Made by a program: the position numbers and the translations under genes
The notes under the pieces: model-generated
The model's input: the letters and a program-made list of their open reading frames with translations, nothing else
The model's database searches: none
What the model was told of the DNA's origin: nothing
Shown here: positions 7,615 through 17,240 of the stretch, one piece after another
How the letters are laid out: each line of letters opens with the position of its first letter
Numbering within the stretch: position 1 is the stretch's first letter
Source: Cellulomonas sp. SG140
GTDB lineage: Bacteria > Actinomycetota > Actinomycetes > Actinomycetales > Cellulomonadaceae
Direction: 5' to 3'
NCBI RefSeq assembly: GCF_025770785.1
Contig: NZ_JANZLA010000002.1
Span: 205,688 to 269,687, forward strand
DNA length: 64,000 bases

Positions 7615-8718
7615 GTGCCCGCCCTGACCATCCGCCCCGCCGAGCAGACCCGGTACGACGCCGTCAGCCTGGGTGAGGTGATGCTGCGGCTCGACCCGGG
7701 CGAGGGTCGCATCCGGACCGCACGCGAGTTCCGGGTGTGGGAGGGCGGTGGCGAGTACAACGTCGCCCGCGGCCTCCGCCGGGCCTTCGGGCTGCGGGCC
7801 GCCGTGGTGACGGCGCTCGCGGACAACGAGGTCGGGCGCCTGGTGGAGGACCTGATCCTCCAGGGCGGTGTGGACACCTCGTTCATCCGCTGGATGCCGT
7901 ACGACGGCGTGGGCCGCACGGTGCGCAACGGGCTGAACTTCACCGAGCGCGGGTTCGGCGTGCGCGGCGCCGTCGGTGTCTCCGACCGGGGCCTGACCGC
8001 GGCCAGCCAGTTGCGCGCGCAGGACGTCGACTGGGACCACCTGTTCGGCGAGCTGGGCGTGCGGTGGTTCCACACCGGTGGCATCTACGCGGCGCTGTCC
8101 GAGACGAGCGCGGCCACCACGCTGGCGGCCGTCGAGGCGGCGCACCGGTACAGCACCGTCGTCTCCTACGACCTGAACTACCGGCCGAGCCTGTGGAAGG
8201 CGATCGGTGGCAAGGAGCGGGCGCAGCAGGTCAACCGCCAGATCGCCCGGCACGTGGACGTGATGATCGGCAACGAGGAGGACTTCACCGCGGCCCTCGG
8301 GTTCGAGGTGGAGGGGGTCGACGAGAACTTGTCCGCGCTGGACGTCGACGCGTTCGGCGCGATGATCGACCGGGTCCGTGCGCAGTACCCGAACTTCGCC
8401 GTCATCGCCACGACGTTGCGCACCGTGCGGTCCGCCACGGTGAACGACTGGGGTGCGATCGCGTGGTCCCGCGAGGAGGGGCTGGTGCGGGCCACGCACC
8501 GGCCGGGGCTGGAGATCCTCGACCGGGTCGGCGGCGGCGACTCGTTCGCCTCCGGTCTGGTGTACGGCCTGCTCGACGGTCAGCCGCTGGCGACCGCCGT
8601 CGAGTACGGCGCGGCGCACGGCGCGCTGGCGATGACCACGCCGGGCGACACGACGATGGCCAGCAAGGCCGAGGTGCTCAAGCTGGCCGGCGGCGGGAGC
8701 GCGCGGGTGGACCGCTGA
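7615..8718 (+). CDS. kdgK: 2-keto-3-deoxygluconate kinase (PfkB/ribokinase family)
   Basis: A 367-residue sugar kinase of the PfkB family. The N-terminal G-G-G-E-Y-N-V-A-R-G substrate loop and the C-terminal G-G-G-D-S-F-A-S-G motif with the catalytic aspartate are both present. It is expected to phosphorylate 2-keto-3-deoxygluconate to KDPG, the substrate of the aldolase encoded just upstream, which is what favours kdgK over a generic sugar kinase. The start at GTG 7615 follows AGGAG (7605-7609) by 5 nt; a GTG at 7609 overlaps that site and is unlikely. The gene converges with the dehydrogenase gene, with only 3 bp between them. Confidence 0.85.
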   Translation: MPALTIRPAEQTRYDAVSLGEVMLRLDPGEGRIRTAREFRVWEGGGEYNVARGLRRAFGLRAAVVTALADNEVGRLVEDLILQGGVDTSFIRWMPYDGVGRTVRNGLNFTERGFGVRGAVGVSDRGLTAASQLRAQDVDWDHLFGELGVRWFHTGGIYAALSETSAATTLAAVEAAHRYSTVVSYDLNYRPSLWKAIGGKERAQQVNRQIARHVDVMIGNEEDFTAALGFEVEGVDENLSALDVDAFGAMIDRVRAQYPNFAVIATTLRTVRSATVNDWGAIAWSREEGLVRATHRPGLEILDRVGGGDSFASGLVYGLLDGQPLATAVEYGAAHGALAMTTPGDTTMASKAEVLKLAGGGSARVDR

Positions 8719-8721
8719 CGG

Positions 8722-9783
8722 TCAGCTGCCGGACCCGTCGAACGTCAGCACCACCTTCACGTCGTCGTCCTGGTCGGTGAACGCGTCGGCGAACCGCTCC
8801 ACGGGGACCCGGCGCGTGATCAGCCGCGCGAGCCACTCGACGTCGGCCTCGGCCAGGGCCTCGGCCGCCAGTCGGTAGTGGTGCAGGTTGGCGTTGACCG
8901 AGCCGACGACCGCCTCGTTCTCCAGCACGATCTCGCGGTTGAGCCCGCCGGCGTCGATGGTCAGCCGGCGCCTGGTCGGTGACACGCCGGTCAGGCAGAC
9001 GATGCCGTACGACGAGGTGGCCGCGATCGCGCCGAAGATCAGCGGGCCGACGCCGGTCGCCTCGATGACGACGTCCGGCTTGATCGCCGTCGCGACCTCG
9101 TCGATGTCGCCGTGGTGGTACGTCGCGCCGAGGTCGGAGACCAGCGCGGGCTTCGGCCCGTCGGTCACCCGGTCGAGCACGTGCACGTCGAGCCCGCGCT
9201 GGACGCCCAGCATGGCGGCGAGCAGCCCGATGGGTCCGGCGCCGGTGACCAGCACCGTGCGGGGCTCGAACCAGGCGCGCCGCCCGACGTGCTCCACCTG
9301 GTCCCAGGCCTTGGCGACCACCGTCGTCGGCTCCATCAGCACGCCGACCTGGTGCAGCCGCGGGTCGAGCTTCACCGCGAAGTCCGGTTCCACCGACCAC
9401 TGCTCGCTCGCGTAGCCGTCGAGCTGCTTGATGCCGCGCTCGGTGTACTGCCCGTTGCGGCACATGTCGAACTGCCCGTGCGCGCAGGCGCCGCACGGCA
9501 CGGGGTCCGGCCGGCGCACGACGCCGACCACCAGGTCGCCGGGGGAGAAGCTGCTGCCGTCGGGCGCGGTGCGGACTCGCCCCAGGGACTCGTGGCCGAT
9601 CACCAGCCGCTCCCGGCCGGGCGGCGCCCACCCGTAGTCCCCGTCGGCGATCTCCCGGTCGGTCCCGCACACCCCGACGGCGAGGGCGTCGACCAGCAGG
9701 TGGCCGTCCGGAGCCGTGGCGTCCGGGACGTCGCTGACCTGCAGGGTGCCGCCGTGCAGCGGGATGGTGGTCAGCGCACGCAT
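8722..9783 (-). CDS. zinc-dependent glucose 1-dehydrogenase (MDR family)
   Basis: A 353-residue medium-chain dehydrogenase. The catalytic zinc site is visible as V-G-V-C-G-T-D near residue 38 and G-H-E-S, and a structural-zinc loop as C-G-A-C...M-C; the nucleotide fold has G-A-G-P-I-G. The overall pattern, including V-L-M-E-P-T-T-V-V-A-K-A-W, matches archaeal-type glucose dehydrogenases that make gluconolactone with NAD(P). With KDG kinase and KDPG aldolase next door this suggests sugar oxidation feeding a semi-phosphorylative Entner-Doudoroff route, but no lactonase or dehydratase gene is in the window. AAGGAG lies 5 nt before the ATG, and a minus-strand -10 (TAGCGT, 9863-9858) lies about 75 nt upstream. 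Galactose or another aldose could be the real substrate. Confidence 0.82.
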   Translation of the reverse strand: MRALTTIPLHGGTLQVSDVPDATAPDGHLLVDALAVGVCGTDREIADGDYGWAPPGRERLVIGHESLGRVRTAPDGSSFSPGDLVVGVVRRPDPVPCGACAHGQFDMCRNGQYTERGIKQLDGYASEQWSVEPDFAVKLDPRLHQVGVLMEPTTVVAKAWDQVEHVGRRAWFEPRTVLVTGAGPIGLLAAMLGVQRGLDVHVLDRVTDGPKPALVSDLGATYHHGDIDEVATAIKPDVVIEATGVGPLIFGAIAATSSYGIVCLTGVSPTRRRLTIDAGGLNREIVLENEAVVGSVNANLHHYRLAAEALAEADVEWLARLITRRVPVERFADAFTDQDDDVKVVLTFDGSGS

Positions 9784-10205
9784 GGTCGCTCCTTCTCCCC
9801 GTGGGGGCCCGGCCCGCGTGGGGGCCGCCGGCCGAGGGCCCGATGAAGCCCTCCCGCACGCTAACCACGGACCGCTGGAGCGGCACGGCGAGAGGAACTT
9901 GAATTTCCACGGGCGTATCCGCTTTTAACCGCGGCTTCCCTGAGCAACACTGACGACAGCCGAGTCCGGGAGGAACCGAGGGTGGTCCAGCCGAGGGAGA
10001 ACGACCTCGCTCGCTGTGCCCTCGCAGCACCCGCACCCTCAGCACCCTCCGCACCCGCGCCCGCCGCACCCCCGGCAGGCGCACGCCGGGCCGCCGCGTA
10101 CCCCCGCGGCTCCGCGCTCCGCCGACCGGCGCCGGGGGCATCCCGGCCCAGCTGAGCCCGTTCTCGCTACCTCCGCACGAGCGTGTGTCGATCGAAGGAG
10201 CCCAG
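9784..10205. other. nar regulatory region without a gene
   Basis: A 422-bp divergent intergenic region between the dehydrogenase gene and narG. On the plus strand TTGAAT (9899-9904) and TTTTAA (9923-9928) form a possible promoter with 18-bp spacing. From 10027 to 10071 GCACCC occurs five times (10027, 10033, 10042, 10051, 10066), three of them at a 9-nt period. I do not see an FNR-type TTGAT-N4-ATCAA site. A histidine-rich open frame starting at 10016 runs into narG in another frame and is rejected. Confidence 0.4.
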
Positions 10206-13200
10206 ATGAACCCGAGCACCACACCGCGCACCCCTGCCGAGCCGGGCCTCGACGGCCCGGTGTCAGAGGCGCTGCTCCGGCTCGGGCGCCACCTGCGGCG
10301 CGGCGAGGTGTCGGCCGACCTGCGGACCCTGAGCAAGGTGGGCGGGCGGGACGCCGACGAGTTCTACCGGGACCGCTGGAGCCACGACAAGGTGGTCCGC
10401 TCCACCCACGGCGTCAACTGCACCGGGTCGTGCTCGTGGAAGGTCTACGTCAAGGACGGGATCATCACGTGGGAGGCGCAGCAGACCGACTACCCGAGCG
10501 TCGGCCCGGACCGGCCCGAGTACGAGCCCCGCGGCTGCCCGCGCGGCGCGGCGTTCAGCTGGTACACGTACTCGCCGACCCGGATCCGCTACCCGTACGT
10601 GCGCGGGGTGCTGCTCGACCTGTACCGCGAGGAGCGGCGCCGCACGGGTGACCCGGTGGCGGCGTGGGCGGCGATCGTCGAGGACCCGGACAAGGCCCGC
10701 CGGTACAAGAGCGCGCGGGGCCGGGGCGGCCTGGTGCGGGCCAGCTGGGACGAGGCGGTGGAGATCGTCGCCGCCGCGCAGGTGTACACGATCAAGACGT
10801 ACGGGCCGGACCGCGTGGCCGGCTTCTCGCCGATCCCCGCGATGTCGCAGGTGTCGCACGGCGTCGGCGCCCGGTTCCACGAGCTGATCGGCGCCCCGAT
10901 GCTCTCGTTCTACGACTGGTACGCGGACCTGCCGGTCGCGTCGCCGCAGGTGTTCGGCGACCAGACCGACGTGCCGGAGTCGGGGGACTGGTGGGACGCC
11001 GGCTACCTGATCATGTGGGGCTCCAACGTCCCGGTGACGCGCACCCCGGACGCGCACTGGATGACGGAGGCCCGCTACCGCGGTCAGAAGGTGGTGGTCG
11101 TCTCACCGGACTACGCGGACAACGTGAAGTTCGCCGACGACTGGCTCGCGGCGCAGCCCGGCACCGACGGGGCGCTGGCCATGGCGATGGGCCACGTGAT
11201 CCTGCGCGAGTTCTTCGTCGAGAAGCAGACGCCGTACTTCGACTCCTACGTCAAGCGGTACACGGACCTGCCGTTCCTGGTGCGGCTCGACGAGCGGGAC
11301 GGCGCCTACGTGCCCGGCAAGTTCCTCACCGCCGCGGACCTGCCCGGCGCCGAGGCGACCAGCGAGAACGCCGCCTTCAAGACGGTGCTGCTCGACCGGG
11401 CGACCGGCCTGCCGGTGGTGCCGGGCGGGTCGCTCGGCTTCCGGTACGGCAAGTCCGGTGAGGGGCGGTGGAACCTCGACCTGGGGGACGTCGACCCGCT
11501 GCTGAGCCTGTCCGCGGAGGCGCCGCTCGGCGCGGCACCCGGTCGGGGCGCCGGTGCGGGCGAGGTGCAGGGCGTCGAGGTGGACCTGCCGCGGTTCGAC
11601 GCGCTGGACGGGTCCGCCGGGACCATCCGACGCGGCGTGCCGGCCCGCCGGGTCGCGGGTCACCTGGTCACCACGGTGTTCGACCTGCTGCTCGCCCGGT
11701 ACGGCGTCGGACGCCCGGACCTGCCGGGGGAGTGGCCCACCGGGTACGACGACGCGGACCAGCCCGGCACACCGGCGTGGCAGGAGCAGTTCACCGGCGT
11801 CCCCGCGGCGGCTGCCGCACGGATCGGGCGGGAGTTCGCCGCCAACGCCGAGGAGTCGCGCGGCCGCTCGATGATCATCATGGGAGCGGGCACCAACCAC
11901 TGGTTCCACTCCGACACGATCTACCGCACGTTCCTCACGCTGACGATGCTCACCGGCTGCCAGGGCGTGAACGGCGGTGGCTGGGCGCACTACGTCGGCC
12001 AGGAGAAGGTGCGGCCGATCACCGGCTACACCACCTACGCGATGGCGCTGGACTGGGCGCGGCCGCCACGCACCATGATCCAGACCGCCTACTGGTACCT
12101 GCACACGGACCAGTTCCGGTACGACCCCTTCTCCGCCGACGCGCTCTCGGCGGCGACCGGCAAGGGCCTCCTGGCCGGGCTGACCACGGCGGACGTGATC
12201 GCCAAGACGGCCCGGATGGGCTGGATGCCGTCGTACCCGACGTTCGACCGCAGCCCCTTGGCCCTCGCCGACGACGCCGACGCGGCCGGCCTGCCGGTCG
12301 ACGAGTACGTGCCGCAGGAGCTCACCGCCGGCCGACTGCGCTTCGCGGCCGAGGACCCCGACGCGCCGGAGAACTTCCCGCGCGTGCTGACGGTGTGGCG
12401 GGCCAACCTGCTCGGCAGCTCCGCCAAGGGCAACGAGTACTTCCTCAAGCACCTGCTGGGAACCGAGTCCAACCTGCGAGCCGCGGAGGCGCCTCCGGAC
12501 CGGCGGCCGCGCGACGTCGTCTGGCGGGACGAGGCACCCACGGGCAAGCTCGACCTGCTGCTCTCGCTCGACTTCCGGATGACCAGCACCACGGTGTTCT
12601 CCGACGTGGTGCTGCCGGCGGCCACCTGGTACGAGAAGCACGACCTCAACACGACGGACATGCACCCGTTCGTCAACTCGTTCAGCCCCGCGATCGCGCC
12701 ACCGTGGCAGAGCCGCACCGACTTCGACATCTTCCAGACGCTGGCGCGCACGTTCAGCACGCTGGCGCGCACGCACCTCGGGGTGCGGCGGGACGTCGTG
12801 GCCGTGCCCTTCACGCACGACACGCCCGACGAGCTGCTCAACCCGGGTGGTGTCGCGCTGGACTGGGCGCAGGGCGAGTGCGACCCCGTGCCGGGTGTGA
12901 CCATGCCGAAGCTCGTCGTGGTCGAACGGGACTACGGGGCGGTCGCCGCGAAGATGGCGACCCTCGGACCGCTCGTCGACACCCTGGGCGCCACCACCAA
13001 GGGCGTCACGTTCGACGTGCGCGAGGAGGTGGCGTACCTCGGCCAGAAGAACGGCGTGGCCCGGAACACCGGCAGCGACGTGCTCGAGGGGCGTCCGCTG
13101 CTGACCCGGGACGTCCAGGCCTGCGAGGCGATCCTCGCGCTGTCCGGCACCACCAACGGCCGCCTCGCCGTCCAGGGCTTCCACACCCTCGAGAGGCGCA

Positions 13201-13970
13201 CCGGGACGACGATCGCCGACCTGGCGGCCGAGCACGAGGGCAAGCGGGTCACCTTCGCCGACACCCAGAGCCGTCCGGCCACGGTGATCACCTCACCCGA
13301 GTGGTCCGGCACCGAGGCGCACGGGCGGCGGTACTCGCCGTTCACGGTGAACGTGGAACGGCTCAAGCCCTGGCACACGCTGACCGGTCGGCAGCACTTC
13401 TACCTGGACCATGACTGGATGGCCGAGCTGGGCGAGCAGCTGCCGGTGTTCCGGCCACCTCTCGACATGCGCGAGCTGTTCGGTGAGCCGGAGCTCGGCT
13501 CCACCGGCGAGCTCGGCGTCACGTTGCGCTACCTGACGCCGCACAACAAGTGGTCGATCCACTCCGAGTACCAGGACAACCTCTTCATGCTGACGCTGTC
13601 CCGCGGCGGCCCGACCATCTGGATGAGCGACCTGGACGCCGCCACCGTGGGCGTGCGGGACAACGACTGGGTCGAGGCGGTCAACCGCAACGGCGTCGTC
13701 GTCGCGAGGGCCGTCGTCTCGCACCGGATGCCCCAGGGGACCGTGTACATGTACCACGCCCAGGACCGCCTGATCGACGTGCCACTGACCGAGACGACGG
13801 GCCGCCGCGGCGGCATCCACAACTCCCTGACCAGGCTGCTCATCAAGCCGAGCCACCTGATCGGCGGGTACGCGCAGCTGTCCTACGCGTTCAACTACCT
13901 CGGCCCCACCGGGAACCAGCGCGACGAGGTCACCGTCATCCGCCGGCGCTCGCAGGAGGTGCAGTACTGA
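10206..13970 (+). CDS. narG: respiratory nitrate reductase, alpha (catalytic) subunit
   Basis: A 1254-residue molybdopterin enzyme subunit that reduces nitrate to nitrite on the cytoplasmic face of the membrane, taking electrons from NarH. The FS0 iron-sulfur cluster ligands H68, C72, C76 and C111 have the same spacing as in the Escherichia coli enzyme, and the molybdenum-ligand aspartate lies in Y-D-W-Y-A-D-L-P near residue 241. There is no twin-arginine signal, so it is the cytoplasm-facing Nar type and not Nap. The ATG is preceded by AAGGAG (10195-10200) with a 5-nt gap. The length agrees with the family. narH follows 55 bp later. Confidence 0.98.
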   Translation: MNPSTTPRTPAEPGLDGPVSEALLRLGRHLRRGEVSADLRTLSKVGGRDADEFYRDRWSHDKVVRSTHGVNCTGSCSWKVYVKDGIITWEAQQTDYPSVGPDRPEYEPRGCPRGAAFSWYTYSPTRIRYPYVRGVLLDLYREERRRTGDPVAAWAAIVEDPDKARRYKSARGRGGLVRASWDEAVEIVAAAQVYTIKTYGPDRVAGFSPIPAMSQVSHGVGARFHELIGAPMLSFYDWYADLPVASPQVFGDQTDVPESGDWWDAGYLIMWGSNVPVTRTPDAHWMTEARYRGQKVVVVSPDYADNVKFADDWLAAQPGTDGALAMAMGHVILREFFVEKQTPYFDSYVKRYTDLPFLVRLDERDGAYVPGKFLTAADLPGAEATSENAAFKTVLLDRATGLPVVPGGSLGFRYGKSGEGRWNLDLGDVDPLLSLSAEAPLGAAPGRGAGAGEVQGVEVDLPRFDALDGSAGTIRRGVPARRVAGHLVTTVFDLLLARYGVGRPDLPGEWPTGYDDADQPGTPAWQEQFTGVPAAAAARIGREFAANAEESRGRSMIIMGAGTNHWFHSDTIYRTFLTLTMLTGCQGVNGGGWAHYVGQEKVRPITGYTTYAMALDWARPPRTMIQTAYWYLHTDQFRYDPFSADALSAATGKGLLAGLTTADVIAKTARMGWMPSYPTFDRSPLALADDADAAGLPVDEYVPQELTAGRLRFAAEDPDAPENFPRVLTVWRANLLGSSAKGNEYFLKHLLGTESNLRAAEAPPDRRPRDVVWRDEAPTGKLDLLLSLDFRMTSTTVFSDVVLPAATWYEKHDLNTTDMHPFVNSFSPAIAPPWQSRTDFDIFQTLARTFSTLARTHLGVRRDVVAVPFTHDTPDELLNPGGVALDWAQGECDPVPGVTMPKLVVVERDYGAVAAKMATLGPLVDTLGATTKGVTFDVREEVAYLGQKNGVARNTGSDVLEGRPLLTRDVQACEAILALSGTTNGRLAVQGFHTLERRTGTTIADLAAEHEGKRVTFADTQSRPATVITSPEWSGTEAHGRRYSPFTVNVERLKPWHTLTGRQHFYLDHDWMAELGEQLPVFRPPLDMRELFGEPELGSTGELGVTLRYLTPHNKWSIHSEYQDNLFMLTLSRGGPTIWMSDLDAATVGVRDNDWVEAVNRNGVVVARAVVSHRMPQGTVYMYHAQDRLIDVPLTETTGRRGGIHNSLTRLLIKPSHLIGGYAQLSYAFNYLGPTGNQRDEVTVIRRRSQEVQY

Positions 13971-14025
13971 TGAGAGTCGCTGAGCGGCGCACTCCGGAGC
14001 GAGGAACGAGCGAAGGGGAAGCGCG

Positions 14026-15780
14026 ATGAAGGTCATGGCTCAGATGTCGATGGTGATGAACCTCGACAAGTGCATCGGCTGCCACACGTGCTCGGTCACC
14101 TGCAAGCAGGCGTGGACCAACCGCACGGGCATGGAGTACGTCTGGTTCAACAACGTCGAGACGCGCCCGGGTCAGGGCTACCCGCGCACGTACGAGGACC
14201 AGGAGCGCTGGCAGGGCGGCTGGACGCTGAACCGCCGCGGGCGACTGCAGCTGAAGGCGGGCAGCCGTGCGAAGAACCTGCTGACCATCTTCGCCAGCCC
14301 CAAGATGCCGTCGATGGACCAGTACTACGAGCCCTGGACCTACGACTACGAGAACCTGACCAGCGCCCCGCTGCAGGAGCACACGCCGGTGGCCCGGCCG
14401 TTGTCGTTGATCACCGGCGAGCCGACCAAGGTGCGCTGGAGCGCCAACTGGGACGACGACCTGGGCGGCGCCCCGGAGCTGACCAAGGACGACCCGGTCC
14501 TGGCCAAGGTGTCGGCGGACGTCAAGCTCGAGTTCGAGAAGACGTTCATGTTCTACCTGCCGCGCATCTGCGAGCACTGCCTGAACCCGTCGTGCGCCGC
14601 CTCGTGCCCGTCCGGCGCGATCTACAAGCGGTCCGAGGACGGCATCGTGCTGGTCGACCAGGACCGCTGTCGCGGCTGGCGCAAGTGCGTCACCGGCTGC
14701 CCGTACAAGAAGGTCTACTTCAACCACCGCACCGGCAAGGCCGAGAAGTGCACGTTCTGCTTCCCGCGCATCGAGGTGGGCATCCCGACGGTGTGCTCGG
14801 AGACGTGCGTCGGCCGGCTGCGCTACATCGGCCTCGTCCTGTACGACGCCGACCGCGTGCTCGCGGCGGCCAGCGAGCCGGACGAGACCAAGCTGCTCGC
14901 GGCGCAGCGCAGCGTGTTCCTCGACCCGTTCGACGCCGAGGTGATCCGGGAGGCGGAGCGGTCGGGCATCCCGCGGGACTGGATCGACGCCGCCCAGCGC
15001 TCGCCGATCTGGAAGCTGATCAGCACCTACGAGGTGGCGCTGCCGCTGCACCCCGAGTACCGGACCATGCCGATGGTCTGGTACATCCCGCCGCTGTCGC
15101 CGGTGGTGGACGTGGTGCGGGACACGGGGGAGGACGCCGAGGAGCGGGGCAACCTGTTCGCCGCCATCGACGCGCTGCGCATCCCGGTGGAGTACCTGGC
15201 CGGCCTGTTCACGGCGGGCGACACCGCACCGGTCACGGCGGTGCTGCGCAAGCTCGCCGCGATGCGGTCGTACATGCGCGACCTGTCGATGGGGCGTGAG
15301 GGCGACGCGTCGATCCCGGCGTCCGTCGGCATGGACGAGGGCACCATGCGCGAGATGTACCGGCTGCTGGCGATCGCCAAGTACGACGAGCGGTACGTGA
15401 TCCCCACCGCGCACGAGGAGCAGGCGCACGGCCTGGAGGAGCTGGCCACCGAGTGCAGCCTGGACTACGAGGGCGGCCCGGGGATGAACGAGTGGGGACC
15501 GTTCGGCGAGGGCTCGGGCGGCACGACGCCGATCGCCGTGGAGAACTTCCACATGCTGCAGCAGCGGCAGCTGACGGACACGGTCGCCGACCCGGCCACG
15601 CGCAAGGCGCGCGTCAACCTGCTCAACTGGGACGGCAAGGGGGCGCCCGAGGGGATGTTCCCGCCGCGGCCCGAGGAGGCGCGGCCGCACGAGCCGGACG
15701 GCCCGTCGGGCGAGACGCAGCCGCTGCCCGCGGGTGGCAGCGAACCCGGTCCGACGGGGTCGGGGACGGAGCCCCGATGA
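14026..15780 (+). CDS. narH: respiratory nitrate reductase, beta (iron-sulfur) subunit
   Basis: A 584-residue electron-transfer subunit linking the haems of NarI to NarG. Four cysteine clusters are visible: C16-x2-C19-x2-C22-x3-C26, C-E-H-C-L-N-P-S-C, C-R-G-W-R-K-C with the tryptophan that marks the [3Fe-4S] cluster, and C-T-F-C. The C-terminus is longer than in E. coli and ends in a proline-rich tail. A GGGGAAG site precedes the ATG by about 5 nt. The last codon overlaps the narJ start (ATGA), indicating translational coupling. Confidence 0.97.
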   Translation: MKVMAQMSMVMNLDKCIGCHTCSVTCKQAWTNRTGMEYVWFNNVETRPGQGYPRTYEDQERWQGGWTLNRRGRLQLKAGSRAKNLLTIFASPKMPSMDQYYEPWTYDYENLTSAPLQEHTPVARPLSLITGEPTKVRWSANWDDDLGGAPELTKDDPVLAKVSADVKLEFEKTFMFYLPRICEHCLNPSCAASCPSGAIYKRSEDGIVLVDQDRCRGWRKCVTGCPYKKVYFNHRTGKAEKCTFCFPRIEVGIPTVCSETCVGRLRYIGLVLYDADRVLAAASEPDETKLLAAQRSVFLDPFDAEVIREAERSGIPRDWIDAAQRSPIWKLISTYEVALPLHPEYRTMPMVWYIPPLSPVVDVVRDTGEDAEERGNLFAAIDALRIPVEYLAGLFTAGDTAPVTAVLRKLAAMRSYMRDLSMGREGDASIPASVGMDEGTMREMYRLLAIAKYDERYVIPTAHEEQAHGLEELATECSLDYEGGPGMNEWGPFGEGSGGTTPIAVENFHMLQQRQLTDTVADPATRKARVNLLNWDGKGAPEGMFPPRPEEARPHEPDGPSGETQPLPAGGSEPGPTGSGTEPR

Positions 15781-16439
15781 ACCGCGTCGCCCGCGCCGCG
15801 GCCGCCCACCGGCTCGCCACCCGGCAGACGGCCGTGGTGCACCGGCTGGCGGCGCTCCTGCTGGAGTACCCGTCGCCGGAGCTGCTCGCGCTGCTGCCGC
15901 AGGTCGAGGCCGCCGCGCAGGAGCTTCCCGACCCCGTCGGGGCGCCGTTGCGGCAGCTGGCCGACCACCTCCGCCTCACGGCGCTGTCGCAGCTGCAGGC
16001 CGACTACGTCGAGACGTTCGACCTGCGCCGGCGGTGCAGCCTCTACCTCACCTACTACTCCTACGGCGACACCCGGAAGCGCGGCGTCGCGCTCGTCGAG
16101 CTCAAGCAGGCGTACCGGGCGGCCGGTGCGGAGGTGGACGGCGAGGAGCTGCCGGACCACCTGTGCATCCTGCTGGAGTTCGCCGCGACCACGGACGCGG
16201 AAGCGGGCATCGCACTGCTGCTGGCCCACCGTGCCGGCCTGGAGCTGCTGCGGCTGGCGCTCGAGGACTCGCGGTCGCCCTATGCGGGGGTGGTGGGGGC
16301 CGTGTGCGCCACGCTGCCTCCGCTCGCGGGGGACGAGCGGGACGCGGTCGCCCGGCTGGCGGCCGAGGGACCGCCGGGGGAGGAGGTCGGTCTCGAGCCG
16401 TTCATGCCGCCACCGACGCCGATGGGAGCCCGCCGATGA
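15777..16439 (+). CDS. narJ: nitrate reductase molybdenum cofactor assembly chaperone
   Basis: A 220-residue NarJ/TorD-family chaperone, all-helical, that keeps NarGH in the cytoplasm until the molybdenum cofactor is inserted. The family signature E-T-F-D-L-R-R-R-C-S-L-Y-L-T-Y-Y-S-Y-G-D is present near residues 80-100, and L-P-D-H-L further on. It is not part of the final enzyme. The start ATG (15777) overlaps the narH stop by 4 nt and the stop overlaps the narI start in the same way. Length is normal. Confidence 0.95.
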   Translation: MNRVARAAAAHRLATRQTAVVHRLAALLLEYPSPELLALLPQVEAAAQELPDPVGAPLRQLADHLRLTALSQLQADYVETFDLRRRCSLYLTYYSYGDTRKRGVALVELKQAYRAAGAEVDGEELPDHLCILLEFAATTDAEAGIALLLAHRAGLELLRLALEDSRSPYAGVVGAVCATLPPLAGDERDAVARLAAEGPPGEEVGLEPFMPPPTPMGARR

Positions 16440-17194
16440 GCACCAAGGACCTGCTGCTGTGGGTGGTGGTGCCGTACGTCTGCCTGGCGGTGTTCGGGCT
16501 GGGCCACGTCTGGCGGTACCGGTACGACAAGTTCGGCTGGACCACCCGCTCGTCCCAGCTCTACGAGTCCCGGCTGCTGCGCTGGGCCAGCCCGCTGTTC
16601 CACTTCGGGATCCTGTTCGTCTTCCTCGGGCACGTGATGGGTCTGGGCATCCCGGAGTCGTGGACGTCGGCGGTGGGCATCAGCGAGACGGCGTACCACG
16701 TGATGGCCGTGGGGATCGGCGGCATCGCCGGGGTCTGCACGCTCGTCGGGATGGTGCTGCTGATCTACCGGCGGCGGACCGTCGGGCCCGTGTTCAGCGC
16801 CACCACCAAGATGGACAAGCTGATGTACGCCTGGCTCGCCGCGGTCGTCCTGCTGGGCCTGTGGAACACGGCCGCCGGCTCGGCGCTCAAGCTCGGCGGT
16901 GAGTACGACTACCGGCTGGGCGTGTCGGTGTGGTTCCGCGGCATCTTCTACGGGCACCTGCACCCGGAGCTGATGGCGCACGCGCCGATCGGCTTCCAGC
17001 TGCACGGGCTGCTGGCGTTCGGCCTGTTCGCGCTGTGGCCGTTCACCCGGCTGGTGCACGTGTTCAGCGCGCCGGTCTGGTACCTGTGGCGGCCGTACGT
17101 CGTCTACCGCTCGCGCAGCCCGCGGCTCGGGGCGGAGCCGCCGCGGCGGGGATGGGAGCGGGTGGAGCGGCCCGCGAGCGGCGCACGTCGCTGA
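16436..17194 (+). CDS. narI: respiratory nitrate reductase, gamma (cytochrome b) subunit
   Basis: A 252-residue membrane subunit with five hydrophobic spans that oxidises menaquinol and holds two b haems. Predicted haem ligands are H56 and H66 in the second span, at the same numbers as in E. coli, and H190 and H208 in the last span, with the same 18-residue separation. The ATG overlaps the narJ stop (ATGA). It completes the narGHJI operon. No narK transporter, nitrite reductase, nar two-component system or molybdopterin gene is found nearby, so those must lie elsewhere. Confidence 0.96.
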   Translation: MSTKDLLLWVVVPYVCLAVFGLGHVWRYRYDKFGWTTRSSQLYESRLLRWASPLFHFGILFVFLGHVMGLGIPESWTSAVGISETAYHVMAVGIGGIAGVCTLVGMVLLIYRRRTVGPVFSATTKMDKLMYAWLAAVVLLGLWNTAAGSALKLGGEYDYRLGVSVWFRGIFYGHLHPELMAHAPIGFQLHGLLAFGLFALWPFTRLVHVFSAPVWYLWRPYVVYRSRSPRLGAEPPRRGWERVERPASGARR

Positions 17195-17240
17195 GGGCGG
17201 CACCCGTGCGGCCGGTCGCGGACGGCGGCAGGATCGGGCG

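Noticed and set aside
10016..10651. Histidine/proline-rich open frame before narG
   Set aside because: Its coding part would overlap narG in another frame; the His-Pro run simply reflects the GCACCC repeats.
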